A stretch of DNA of 64,000 nucleotides, from contig CALYLW010000054.1 in the NCBI GenBank assembly GCA_944989445.1, forward strand, positions 1,860,654 through 1,924,653, in the 5' to 3' direction. This stretch comes from Ampullaceana balthica (lineage: Eukaryota > Mollusca > Gastropoda > Lymnaeidae). The notes beneath the pieces were generated by a model that was not told the origin of the DNA, ran no database searches, and saw nothing but the letters and a program-made list of their open reading frames with translations. Below, in pieces: positions 36,593 through 48,228 of the stretch (positions within the stretch are counted from its first letter, which is position 1; each line of letters opens with the position of its first letter). The translations under genes and the position numbers were made by a program.

Positions 36593-36659
36593 TCCATATG
36601 CTTAGTATTAATGGTTACAAATGGAGGATAATAATTTTATTTTTTCTCTCCTTTCTTCA

Positions 36660-36757
36660 TAACTTGTGCGGACCGGCGGCGTATTGCCCCCGGGCCGACA
36701 CCGGTCCGCGGCTCACCACTTTGAGTAGTATACTGCTCTACCCCACACATTGTGTTA
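36660..36757 (+). mobile_element. Possible hAT 3' terminal fragment
   Basis: GCGGACCGG and CCGGTCCGC form a 9-bp inverted pair around a GC-rich loop, followed by GGCTCACCACTTTGAGTAG and ACTGCTC. The order resembles the right end of common hAT elements, whose complement starts CAGTGGTTCTCAAA and runs into a GGACCGG region. No partner end was found. Confidence 0.35.
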
Positions 36758-36829
36758 TGAAAACAATGGCCTGGCCGAGATATGAGAGGCGGGGAGGTAA
36801 CACATTTCTATAGCTACCTTGATAGTCTC

Positions 36830-39050
36830 GCGTTCATTCCTGTTATATTACATCTTCTTCTGTTTAGTTAGGGCCCACGTATACTATTCTGATCCTTCTG
36901 GATTACTTTGTTGCTTTTTCCAGGACTAGTGTCAGGAGCCCATCACAGCTTGGTGGACTCACGGTCACCCTTAAGTGTACACATATCCTGGAGATGAGGG
37001 GAGGGGGGGTACACCAAGATCTCCCCTCTCCGCCAAACAAATATTAAGCTTATGCTCAAATTACGCAACGACCTTGCGACGTTATCAATTATCAATTATC
37101 AACCAATTTCAGGAACGCCCAGCGCATTAATCGAAGAGCATTACAGGAACGACAACCTATTCACCTTTAATTAGACATCCCAAAAGTGAGTTGTGTTCGA
37201 AACTCCAGTTCCGCTTTGTCGCTTCCTGTTTTAATCACACCCTTACTTACGCCCCACCCCACCCTTTAAAAAAAAATACAACCGTTGACAAGAAATCATC
37301 TCTGAAATAGGTTTTGCACACTAGCATCGCCTGGGATCGGGAAAGCAAGTCGGGGGGTCGGGGGAGGGGTCGGGGGTCGAATGTCGTGCAGGAGCAGAAG
37401 TCAACAACAGGTTTCTTGTCCGCGAAGAAGGGTTTGACCTTTGCCGCGCCGACATCCCCGGCGGTCGGGCTGTCAAGGTGGGCCGGACTTTCAACAAGGT
37501 GATGAGAGCGATTACCTGCTACGTGTCATTTAGATTCTGACATTGTCTTTTGCCCGGGCTTACATCCGGGAATCAATCAAACCGATTCGTTGCGGTGGCG
37601 GGGAAAGGTCGTCATTGACCCACTTCGAACGATGCACTCAAAGTTTTGGGGGGATGGGTTGAATGGGGGAGGAGGGGAGGGGGGAGGTCGGGTACACTAA
37701 CTTATACCTATGGATTGGGGCTTTCCTTCCAATTTCATTTCAGGAGCGGAGAGTTTGTATTTTTTTTAAAATATTTTTTTTGAAAGACCAAAATCTGAGA
37801 CCCACATAACTGCAAGTCAAAACTTACTGATTTTGTTACTCTCAGTGTAGTTAATTTTTTGAAACAGTTTGTTTGAATTGCCAACCTGTAAAGCCGCTCG
37901 AAATTGCACTAGATGATAAATTTTTGTTCATTTTGTTAAAAACTGTGGGCCCGTGAACATTTTGTTTCCGTACAGTCATATAATCGGAAGATGAAAGACT
38001 CCACATGCAAAGTTTTACGGCGTACGTGTTAAAATAAATGGGTTAAAACTGACATTGTAAAGCTACCCTAACTCCCACTGAATCCCAGGAGCCCAGTTTG
38101 AGCACCTCTGCCTTTGAAATAACGCTGATAACTTACACTCATGTTAGATTTTCACAATGGAGCTTTCCTACATGGTAGTTGAATGTCCTCGGAAATTTTA
38201 TTACACTATAAACAATTTAGATAATTGATTTTTATTTTATAAAAGCGAAACAAAAACCCGGAAGCTTTCCAGGCCTATTTTGAGTTTAAAAAAAAATTAC
38301 ATGATTTGCCAGGAAGTTACAAATTTTATTTTCTTTCACAGACGAAGAAAAGTTATGAAGACAAACAGAACGATTTCGCTGCTTTCGCAATCGTGCGCGA
38401 GGCACAAAACACACAGATCTACCAGTCACGTTATTTGTGCTGTCATATTCAACGGGAAATTATCGTTTAATTCACTTTCTTGATGTTGCATGAAGACACT
38501 CAATAGATGTTGGTGGACATTGCTGTGTTTACGGTTTCCTTATAGACTAGATCGTGTAGTTTTGGTTTAACAGGGGGCAGGGGCGGGGAGGGTGTCTGTT
38601 TTAATGAGAATGGCAGAAATTAGTTTTAAAATTTAATGATAATAATAGGGAAAATACAAACTGTCAAAGTGTAACAAAATTAAAAGAAATATTGTTCATT
38701 TCATTGTCTTTTAAAATCAGTGGAATATAAAAGTTATTAAAATTGATTTTTTTTAAAAATGTATCTGTAAACGCAAGTAAAATTTCTCAAGTTGTTGAAA
38801 AAACTTATGAATGCCCACGAGCATTCATAAATTAAAAAAAATTATTATTATTATTTATTTTTATTGGGGGGGGGGAGGGGGGGAGGGGGGCATTAGGAGG
38901 GGATTTAAACTATCCCTTAAACTAATTAAATCACGTTTACATGTAGGTCATTGGGTCCATTAGCTCCACGTGGTCTCAGCTTTACAGAGGCTTCAAATTA
39001 AAATCAAAACAGGGCTCTGAAAATGATGCAGTATAGGAAACTGCTTAGTT
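36830..39050. other. Unassigned sequence
   Basis: Poly-G/purine runs occur at 37665-37690 and 38866-38891 (possible quadruplex or polymerase slippage tracts). I see no coding or transposon signature. Confidence 0.4.
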
Positions 39051-39053
39051 AAC

Positions 39054-41712
39054 CGACAAGGATGGGTTAACATCACTAGTAAGGTTTATGGGTTGACATC
39101 ACTAGTGAGGCTTATGGTTTGACATCACTAGTGAGGCTTATGGTTTGACATCATTAGTGAGGCTTATGGTTTGACATCACTATTGAGGCTTATGGTTTGA
39201 CATCACTAGTGAGGCTTATGGTTTGACATCACTAGTGAGGCTTATGGTTTGACATCACTAGTGAGGCTTATGGTTTGACATCACTAGTGAGTCTTATGGT
39301 TTGACATCACTAGTGAGGTTTATGGGTTGACATCACTAGTGAGGCTTATGGTTTGACATCACTAGTGAGGCCTATGGTTTGACATCACTAGTGAGGCTTA
39401 TGGTTTGACATCACTAGTGAGGCTTATGGTTTGACATCACTAGTGAGGCTTATGGTTTGACATCATTAGTGAGGCTTATGGTTTGACATCACTAGTGAGG
39501 CGTATGGTTTGACATCACTAGTGAGGCTTATGGTTTGACATCATTAGTGAGGCTTATGGTTGGACATCATTAGTGAGGCTTATGGTTTGACATCACTAGT
39601 GAGGTTTATGGTTTGACATCACTAGGGAGGTTTATGGTTTGACATCACTAGTGAGGCTTATGGTTTGACATCACTAGTGAGGCTTATGGTTTGACATCAT
39701 TAGTGAGGCTTATGGTTTGACATCATTAGTGAGGCTTATGGTTTGACATCATTAGTGAGGCTTATGGTTTGACATCACTAGTGAGGCTTATGGTTTGACA
39801 TCACTAGGGAGGTTTATGGTTTGACATCACTAGTGAGGCTTATGGTTTGACATCACTAGTGAGGCTTATGGTTTGACATCACTATTGAGGCTTATGGTTT
39901 GACATCACTAGGGAGGTTTATGGTTTGACATCACTAGTGAGGCTTATGGTTGGACATCACTAGTGAGGCTTATGGTTTGACATCATTAGTGAGGCTTATG
40001 GTTTGACATCACTAGTGAGGCTTATGGTTTGACATCATTAGTGAGGCTTATGGTTTGACATCACTAGTGAGGTTTATGGTTTGACATCACTAGTGAGGCT
40101 TATGGTTTGACATCACTAGTGGGGCTTATGGTTTGACATCACTAGTGAGGCCTATGGTTTGACATCACTAGTGAGGCTTATGGTTTGACATCACTAGTGA
40201 GGCTTATGGTTTGACATCACTAGTTAGGCTTATGGTTTGACATCACTAGGGAGGTTTATGGTTTGACATCACTAGTGAGGCTTATGGTTTGACATCACTA
40301 GTGAGGCTTATGGTTTGACATCATTAGTGAGGCTTATGGTTTGACATCACTAGTGAGGCTTATGGTTTGACATCATTAGTGAGGCTTATGGTTTGACATC
40401 ACTAGTGAGGCTTATGGTTTGACATCACTAGTGTGGCTTATGGTTTGACATCACTAGTGAGGCTTATGGTTTGACATCATTAGTGAGGCTTATGGTTTGA
40501 TATCACTAGTGAGGCTTATGGTTTGACATCACTAGTGAGGCTTATGGGTTGACATCACTAGTAAGGTTTATGGGTTGACATCACTAGTGAGGCTTATGGT
40601 TTGACATCACTAGTGAGGCTTATGGTTTGACATCACTAGTGAGGCCTATGGTTTGACATCACTAGTGAGGCTTATGGTTTGACATCACTAGTGAGGCTTA
40701 TGGTTTGACATCATTAGTGAGGCTTATGGTTTGACATCACTAGTTAGGCTTATGGTTTGACATCATTAGTGAGGCTTATGGTTTGACATCACTAGTGAGG
40801 CTTATGGTTTGACATCACTATTGAGGCTTATGGTTTGACATCACTAGTGAGGCTTATGGTTTGACATCACTAGTGAGGCTTATGGTTTGACATCACTAGT
40901 GAGGCTTATGGTTTGACATCACTAGTGAGGCTTATGGTTTGACATCATTAGTGAGGCTTATGGTTTGACATCACTAGTGAGGCTTATGGTTTGACATCAT
41001 TAGTGAGGCTTATGGTTTGACATCACTAGTGAGGCTTATGGTTTGACATCACTAGTGAGGCTTATGGTTTGACATCACTAGTGAGGCTTATGGTTTGACA
41101 TCACTATTGAGGCTTATGGTTTGACATCATTAGTGAGGCTTATGGTTTGACATCACTAGTGAGGCTTATGGTTTGACATCATTAGTGAGGCTTATGGTTT
41201 GACATCACTAGTGAGGCTTATGGTTTGACATCACTAGTGAGGCGTATGGTTTGACATCACTAGTTAGGCTTATGGTTTGACATCACTAGTGAGACGTATG
41301 GTTTGACATCACTAGTGAGGCCTATGGTTTGACATCACTAGTGAGGCTTATGGTTTGACATCACTAGTGAGGCGTATGGTTTGACATCACTAGTGAGGCC
41401 TATGGTTTGACATCACTAGTGAGGCCTATGGTTTGACATCACTAGTGAGGCCTATGGTTTGGCATCACTAGTGAGGCCTATGGTTTGACATCACTAGTGA
41501 GGCGTATGGTTTGACATCACTAGTGAGGCTTATGGTTTGACATCACTAGTGAGGCTTATGGTTTGACATCACTAGTGAGGCTTATGGTTTGACATCACTA
41601 GTGAGGCTTATGGTTTGACATCATTAGTGAGGCTTATGGTTTGACATCACTAGTGAGGCTTATGGTTTGACATCACTAGTGAGGCTTATGGTTTGACATC
41701 ACTAGTGAGGGT
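39054..41712. repeat. Minisatellite, 26-bp unit, about 102 copies
   Basis: The unit contains TTTGACATCACTAGTGAGGC followed by TTATGG. Common variants are CATTAGTGAG, CACTATTGAG, CACTAGGGAGGTTT and AGGCCTATGG. CACTAGTG in the core is an 8-bp palindrome. The GTAAGGTTTATGGG unit at the left edge recurs at 40561, 1,482 bp (57 units) away, hinting at block duplication. Confidence 0.97.
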
Positions 41713-42415
41713 TTACATTCAGACACGAATGACTGCGACTCCGATAAATGACATCGCGATATTTTAAAAAATAGATGCAAGAAATTTCTTCCTGTCGTCA
41801 CCTTTAAGCGGAATATGTTAGTGCTGGAAGGTTTTGGGGAGGGGGGGCGTGGTAGGGGATGACCCCACCCCACCCGTCTTATGTCAACTGGTATGATTAT
41901 TTGTACACAAGATGTAGTGACGTATGTGAGTGTCATGCCGCTCCCTGCATTGAGCACTGTCGAGGTGTGTTTATAGATGTGATCAAGACTTGTCTAAATG
42001 TCACGGTCTAGTGCACCGACAACAGAGATTGTTCCCCCCTTAGACCTTCTCTGTGTTATTTAAATGTGATATTTAAACAAGGGGGTAATTAATTGGTGGG
42101 GCCGGGGGGGGGGAGGGTGATAAGTGCATCTCATCTAGCAGGCGGCGTTGTCATTCTGGCACCAATTTTGTTTACATACCACAGTGTGTCCCAGTGTCAA
42201 TGTGTCCCAGTGATATTCAAGTGTGGCAAAACGTGCGATGCTAATAAAGAGAAATAAAAACTGATGAGTAGCTTTTTTTTACATTTTATTTTTTAATTTA
42301 TTTATTTTTAAAAAAAATTAAATTCATTGCCTACATTGGAGTCTTCCTTTACGATTACGACTCCCATAAGTGGGGTTATTTGTCAAGCAGGCTTAATCAG
42401 TGAGTATACATTTGG
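41713..42415. other. Unassigned sequence
   Basis: Contains poly-G tracts near 41839 and 42106. No gene is seen. Confidence 0.4.
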
Positions 42416-42423
42416 GATTGCCC

Positions 42424-43013
42424 CTATGGCGGATTAAGGGGGGGGGGCTGAACGTGCTAAAGCCAGGGGCCCCCGATGATTTAGGGCCCCCAAACTTAGC
42501 ATATTTTATAATAAATATGGACAAATGTATACATGAATTGCTGAAAATATGATAAATTAATAAAATCTCATCTATTAAAATGATCTCTTTTCCCACACGA
42601 TAGTCTTAGCAGTCAAAAAACCTGATTTGATAGGCTCAATAACAGAAATTATTAAAGAATATTATATATATATTTTTAAATTGACAATCCTAAATGAGCT
42701 CTCGTGGCCGAATGTGAAGTACTAAGGCTTATGGTGCAAGCGGTGGCGGGTTCGATCCCCGGGTGGGGTGTGAATTTTTTTTTCATGTGTTTTTTAATTT
42801 TATAAATTGTCTTTTACACTCAATTTTAGGATACCGGCAAAAAGTTATTTCTTCGAATTCGGTTTTTTCATGAATAATCATTTTGGATGAATATTTACAA
42901 GTTACAGTCTTATATTAGCTGCTAGCAATCATTTTATCTAAAGGTACACTGGCTGGATAGGGCCCCAGTTTGAATTGCAGCCAGGGGCCCCGTGCAGTCT
43001 TAATCCGCCCCTG
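42424..43013. mobile_element. Nonautonomous hAT element, 590 bp, perfect 8-bp target duplication
   Basis: The right end complement is CAGGGGCGGATTAAG; the left end is the decayed CTATGGCGGATTAAG. Both are flanked by GATTGCCC (42416-42423 and 43014-43021). Subterminal CAGGGGCCCC blocks mirror each other. No transposase is present. A tRNA-like SINE lies inside. Confidence 0.85.
42696..42773 (+). mobile_element. tRNA-derived SINE head
   Basis: CTCGTGGCCGAATGTGAAG (A-box side, Ser/Leu tRNA-like) is followed by GGTTCGATCCC (perfect B-box, 42749-42759), then GGGTGGGGTGTG and poly-T. The expected stems are not intact, so a SINE or pseudogene is likelier than a working tRNA. Confidence 0.5.
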
Positions 43014-43151
43014 GATTGCCCCCATGGACAGTGGACAGTGCCACTCCCCTCAAATTATCGCCGCTTACAGCCTACGTCATACGCCTTCTGAAGGTAGGGG
43101 TGGACAAGGGAGACCAGATTTTATGTTGTTTTTGTTTTCACTTAGTTTAAA

Positions 43152-43530
43152 GTCGCAGAGTCCCAACCCATGGGTCGCGACTCCCAAGGGGGTCCCTGTG
43201 GGTTTTCTGAGGGGTCGCCGACTTTTACCGTAAATTATCAAAATATTCCCCGTAATGCAATATTTATTTTTAATCACGTTTTGAGTTGATGTGCGTAGAA
43301 TCGTGTATTTGAATTGGAAGATTAAATAAAATTGTTCCTCAGAGTGCAAGGCAAAAAAATACCTGTGGTATAATCAAACGACAAAGCTTGGTTGAAAAGA
43401 GTAGTATGTTTAGCAGATATACTAGAGCAGCAAAATATCCTTAACATGAAATTTAAGGGAAAGGAAACGGAAATTATCGCATTTTAAGATAATTTCGAGG
43501 CGCTATGATCCTAGCTGCTCAACTGATGAA
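43152..43530 (+). pseudogene. hAT transposase fragment (ZBED5/GTF2IRD2-like), broken
   Basis: A terminal-like block, CCCAACCCATGGGTCGCGAC (43164), typical of one hAT group, precedes a frame giving VCLADILEQQNILNMKFKGK then ETEIIAF, with a stop, then DNFEAL. This fits the LADIF..LN.LN..LQGK......... .F..KL region seen in hAT-derived proteins such as ZBED5 and GTF2IRD2. Two stops follow within 15 codons. The rest of the transposase and the right end were not found. Confidence 0.55.
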
Positions 43531-44380
43531 GTAAAATAAATCTAGGAAACATAGCCATGTTTTAGAAACTTCGAAAAAAAAACGTGAAGTGGAATACAGG
43601 AGTCATTGCAACGTCCAAACAAGCAATGTCGGCCGTTTGTAAAGTGAGACGGGAGTCAGAACAGCTTATCAGCGAATTCAACGCGCTTGTCATCTCCTCA
43701 AATGTCTGCATAATTTACTTTGTTGAAGAGAGTATGTTTGCTGAGCGGAATTATCCCCATTCCTAAATAACCCGTGAGTAGATCGTTTCTGCTTTAGATA
43801 TGCTCTTACCTTTTCATAGATCTAACTTTGCTTGAAATGTCATTTTAAAACACCTAGCAAAACACGGGTATTTAGCTAGTATATATTAAAAATTTATTAT
43901 TGGAGAAAGAGTGGTCAGGAAACAAGAAAGATTGCATTAAAAAAATTAATAACTTGACACGTAATCAGGGTTGTCACTGTTTTATATAAATTAACAAAGA
44001 ACTGGTCCCATTATGAACTCATTGTTCTCCACACATATTTTTGGTCAACAAATAAAATTTAAAAGCTCTAAGGTTATTGACCCCCCCTCCCCCCCCCGCC
44101 CTTCCCCCAGCCCCCACCGCAAAAAGCTCATTTTTTTCCAGGGCCCTCCTCCCACCTCATCGTCTGTTGGAGATGAGTTTCAACCAACAGTTATTAATGA
44201 GTCAGATTAACTGCCACTAGATTGATTCGCTATTTTTTCCCCCTTTAAATTCTTCTTTTTAACTAAATTCACCAAAAACACTAACCGACCAATCAACGTG
44301 GCGGCCAACAATCAGACGACAAGGACCCACAGAAAAAACAATGGTGACCTCAGTCGGGGGGCAACAACTAGGCGCTGTGG
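43531..44380. other. Unassigned sequence
   Basis: AT-rich, with C-runs at 44081-44100. No convincing gene is seen. Confidence 0.4.
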
Positions 44381-44446
44381 CCTCAATTGGGTCACCGGGG
44401 CCCCAACTGCCTGCTCGTTCCTCCAGTTGGGGGCCGTCAATTGAGG
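44381..44446. repeat. GC-rich hairpin, 66 bp
   Basis: The left arm CCTCAATTG...GGCCCCAACTG pairs with CAGTTGGGGGCC..CAATTGAGG around a 14-base loop. The pairing has one internal bulge. Confidence 0.6.
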
Positions 44447-45354
44447 TCACGGGGTAATTTATTCCAGTGAGTCGTCTGGTAGTCCATGGGTGGGGGGGGG
44501 GCGACAAAAGAAACACCGACGGGGCATTGTTGCCTGTGGGTGCCATTGTGACCTATTTAGGACATTCTCATTGTCATCGTCGACGCGGAAGAGCATGGTC
44601 CTTACGGGTGGGCAGGGGCGTGGTGTGGAAGAGGGGAGCTGGGGGGGGGGTAATTATTTTTTTTTAAGTTTGAATTTTGAAGACATACACCTATGATCAC
44701 GGCTGCGAGGTTTTTATTACGACAGCGACAAGGGGCAAATACAGAGCGATATGAATATACATATAATATAGAACTTCAGTTTTATTATTTTACTTATTTT
44801 CAATGCCATTAGAGTCTGGTACAGTTCTTTTACAACTCCGATCTTTCGACTCCGGCCCCACCGCCGCGACTCCGCGCAGACCTGGTTCAAATGTATGTCA
44901 AGCTTCCCTAATGGCTCCGTCAGAAGTGACAAGAGCTGGACAAGAGGCTGCCCGGGTCTGGTCCTGTTTGGGGGTTACAAACACACGCCGGACAATACCT
45001 CAGTGTGAAGTCGCCATTGTCCGGGTGTTCGAGTGTCTAGAAATTGTTGAAACCGAGAACATATTTCCTCCACATTTCGGGGCAGTTGGATTTTGTTTCA
45101 AGAGGGTTTGTCTGTCTGTTGGGGAGGGGGGTTTGAGAGTGGGGAGAGAGGGGGATCTAGGTCAACATTCGGGATCTTCAGTCCAAGGTGTCATCTCCCG
45201 CAGATGATCTTTATGACATGTGAACTGTTCGTACATCTAACGCAAATGATTTTCATCACGTGTGAACTGCTCCTACATCCGTAATGTGATTGCTTTCTCC
45301 ACATAGACTTATCATGTATCATGGTTTGTTTGTTGAACGGTGTACGTGATTACT
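44447..45354. other. Unassigned sequence with a small 43-bp duplication
   Basis: CAxATGATxTTxATxACxTGTGAACTG is present twice (45200 and 45243), diverged. A 134-codon plus frame (44803-45207) ends in G-rich low complexity and has no recognisable domain. Confidence 0.35.
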
Positions 45355-45437
45355 TCGTAGTGAAATTCGTAGTGTACTGGTTATCACGTCCGCCTCATAC
45401 GTCGATGGTCCTGGGTTCAAGCCCCAGCAAAAACATT
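45355..45437 (+). mobile_element. tRNA-like SINE head or tRNA pseudogene (Val-like, CAT anticodon position)
   Basis: TAGTGTACTGGTTATCACG (A-box) and CTGGGTTCAAGCCCCAG (T-arm with B-box GGTTCAAGCCC) are clear. The anticodon loop reads CTCATAC, but the anticodon stem has a mismatch and no acceptor stem pairs, so it is not a functional tRNA. Confidence 0.5.
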
Positions 45438-45604
45438 GTTTTTTTAATTCTTAAAAATGTCTGTTTGTGCCCGTTCTTTTACCCCTTTATTGCCGACACT
45501 AGCTGATTTAGTTACGGGTGAAGACTTCCTGAAAGAAACAGTTGTCAAAATGGGATGGGTTTGGGCAAACGACTGTGATTGAATGAAAAGAAGGAATTCT
45601 GGAG

Positions 45605-46112
45605 AGACCCGCGGCGTAGCATACGCCGCAGACTTGCTCATAATAGACAGTGCAAAGAACGGATTGGGGGGGGGTGTGAGAGTACAGACACAAAAAGCAG
45701 CACAAAGTAAGTAAATAATAGCGAGTAAGCATGGAGACAAGCACACTGAGGTTGTTGTTACCCGCCTCCCATTTAATACGACCATTCCTTAAACATAAAC
45801 TGTGATTGGCCGACCCTAGCGAGGGTTAGTCATGTTTAGGGTTGTTAATTGCGTGTTGTTGTTTTCTATTGTTTTTTAAAACCGATTATCGATTATGTAA
45901 CTCTGATTTAGCTGACTTCATAGAAGTTAGGGGTGTACCGAAGTTCTCCTGCAAAGGTCTAGAAACCAACAATGAGTTGGCAGTCCCCCCCCCCAAACCG
46001 ACGTTCACTCGCATTGTTTTGATTTCTCCGTGCTGTAGTTTGTGTCCGTTATTTCTCCACTTTCTTTTCACTCTCCATGAGCAAGTCTGCGTCGTATGCT
46101 ACGCCGCGGGGC
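45605..46112. repeat. Inverted repeat pair around GCGGCGTAGCATACG
   Basis: CGCGGCGTAGCATACGCCGC continuing AGACTTGCTCAT (45608-45640) is matched in inverse at 46077-46109 with one difference. Both arms encode EQVC.VCYAAG when read outward-in, which explains the mirrored short frames on opposite strands. The roughly 440-bp interior has no inverted similarity beyond a few tens of bases. Confidence 0.7.
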
Positions 46113-47209
46113 GTCTAGTTTCTTATAAGACAACTAACTTGCATAGGGGAGCAAATAAAAATGTCATGCCCAGTGACAAGATGTCTAGCCCGTATGTTTG
46201 GATATAAACTGGACGCTGGGATAAGTCAAGTTGACAACATCACCATTGGTACCTCAGCCCAGAGAGGATTCTGTCCTGCTTCACCGCTAATCGGCATTCA
46301 AGCCAATACGTCATCAGTACACCCAAGCTCTGGTCCAATTGGGAGACGAATTCCGCTTGGCAGAGAAAAAGGATGAAATCCACATTTTAAAAAATGTATT
46401 GATAATTTATTCATTTGACCGGTGTAAATTGTAAATCATTAGAAGATTTCACAAAATGTATTCATTTCTACTCGGGAGTTTTGATGTTGACAATTGAATC
46501 ATGAACGGCTCGTTTAGCCTGTTTGATGAACTACATAGAAACGTGTGCCGTGGATGGTCTTATTTTAGCATAACGAACTCTCTAACCAAAAGGTTTGCAG
46601 TGAGATAATGTTGTTGATTTTATTTTGGATATTCCCTTATACACATACACACATGATGATTTATTCCCCCGTGTTTTTTTTTGTTGTTGTAAATTTATCA
46701 TCAGCACTTCATCAGTCAACAGCAGCATGTTCTATGTTTAAAAACTGTGAAATTGTATATTTTTTTTTATCATTTAAAAAAAAAGTAGTATCGTCTCAGT
46801 CAGATTATTACACGAATCGTTTGATTTCCTTATTATTTCTTGATTTTGCTACATTTCTCGCCATTGGCCTTCATTTGTTTGTACGCCGATTCCCCGTGTC
46901 ATGTGACCTTTGTACACCTACTATAGCAACAAGAGATGCGGTTTGTCCGCGGATAATTGACTTGCGAGAGGGAAATTTTTTTTTAATCCACTTAATGTCC
47001 CCTGTTCATTTAATTTGAGTTGACGTCTCATTATTTAACAGGATGAAATGGCTTTCACGAAGATGGTGTTTTTAAACATGTAGTGGTAGGTAAGACGGAA
47101 ACAGTTATCGATGATTTTTTTTATAAAGATGAATGAACACAAGTTTATTACGCAGAACTGTACAGTTGACATCAGGATCCCATGATAGTTCAGAAATATA
47201 AATAAAAAC
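46113..47209. other. Unassigned sequence
   Basis: No gene, RNA or transposon end is recognised. Confidence 0.4.
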
Positions 47210-47713
47210 AACCCGTAAAAAACCAAGTTTTTGACTATAAATCCTTTATGTATGAGACGTAACTAAAAGAATGTTCATTATAATACGCAGCGCAAGACCA
47301 TCCAAAATTACAAAATTGTAGTTGTGTCGTAAAACATGTTTAATATAATGCGCACCGATCAGGAATATGTTTATAAAAAGTATTGTCAGTAAAATACGCA
47401 CCTTATTGCGCGACAGAAAGGTTGTTCAATTTTAATATAATGCGCACCCTTACACTCTATCTAAAAAAATAACATGATACATAGGAATAAATAAAATAAT
47501 CTAAAAAATCAATAATTTAATTACGGTACATGCGATCGATCTGAAATTTTGATACATTGTTTTTATTATCGGTACGAAACTGCCTGCAAAATTTCAGCTT
47601 GCTAGCTTACGAGCAAGTGGGTTAAAAATCGATCAAAAGTTTTGGCGACAAGCAAGGGCGGGCGGCCGCAAGGGCGGGCGGCCGCAGACACCACGAGTTA
47701 ATATAAAGGATTT
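47210..47713 (-). mobile_element. B-type interspersed repeat (inverted copy)
   Basis: The reverse complement starts AAATCCTTTATATTAACTCG and ends ACATAAAGGATTTATAGTCA, then AAAACTTGGTTTTTTACGGG. Internal landmarks match the B copies at 52939 and 57244: TTTTGCAGGCAGTTTCGTAC, CAAAATTTCAGATCGATCGC and GGTGCGTATTTTA. A 17-bp GGGCGGGCGGCCGCAA unit is duplicated within it. Confidence 0.8.
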
Positions 47714-48228
47714 AAAAAGGGCAGACTGCGCTGGGCGGGACACTCAAAAAGAATGACTAAAGACATATGAGCAAAGATGGTGTACCAGCACCACCAACAC
47801 CGCATAGGCATAGGAAAACGGCTCAAGGGCAGTCATAGGCTTAGATGGATTGGGGCCGTACATAAAGGGCGTCACGCTATTTCGGACCATTTTTTAACTC
47901 TCCCCTCCCCCCTGTCATAAACTGTCACAATAATAAAAATTTAATATAAAACACCGTGACGTCACACATGGCCGGACCCACCCTCCCCCCTGTCACAAAC
48001 TGTCACAATTACTTAACACCCCCTCCCTCTGGGGCGTGACGGACTTTATGGACGGCCCCATAGAAGATGAAGAGAAAGATGTATAGCAACTGAGCCTTCA
48101 ATGTTGGAGAAGAAAGTCGTTGATGAGGACTGAGTGGAAAGACGTGGTGACGCAGGCCCCTGCCCAACACGGGTTGTAGCGCCACAGGGATGGATGGAGT
48201 TTATTAAGCCAAATAATAATAATAATGT
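47714..48228 (+). mobile_element. Non-LTR retrotransposon tail, split by a MITE
   Basis: Fragments RLRWI (before the MITE) and WKDVVTQAPAQHGL (48141-48180) resemble LINE C-terminal tails (RW.D.....A.DR..W..VV..A). The sequence ends in AATAATAATAAT (48211-48225), a typical simple 3' tail. It is heavily decayed, so clade assignment is not possible. Confidence 0.5.
47852..48059. mobile_element. GGGGCC MITE, 208-bp deleted copy
   Basis: Ends GGGGCCGTACATAAAGGGCG and (complement) GGGGCCGTCCATAAAGTCCG match the element at 32754-33304, including the CTGTCACAAACTGTCACAAT subterminal motif and CACACATGGCCGGAC. The middle is deleted. No target duplication could be defined. Confidence 0.75.

Noticed and set aside
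38866..38891. Poly-G tract as a confident G-quadruplex regulatory site
   Set aside because: A plain homopolymer-like run; no nearby gene or promoter, and similar runs are scattered through the window.
39079..40561. A 1,482-bp higher-order repeat in the 26-bp array
   Set aside because: Only the marker unit and its two neighbours match; order of variants diverges by the third unit, so support is too weak to call a block duplication.
44803..45207. 134-codon plus frame
   Set aside because: Ends in G-rich low complexity; no domain, and no splice or polyA evidence.
45355..45437. Functional tRNA with CAT anticodon
   Set aside because: No acceptor stem pairing and a mismatched anticodon stem; only the A- and B-box regions fit.
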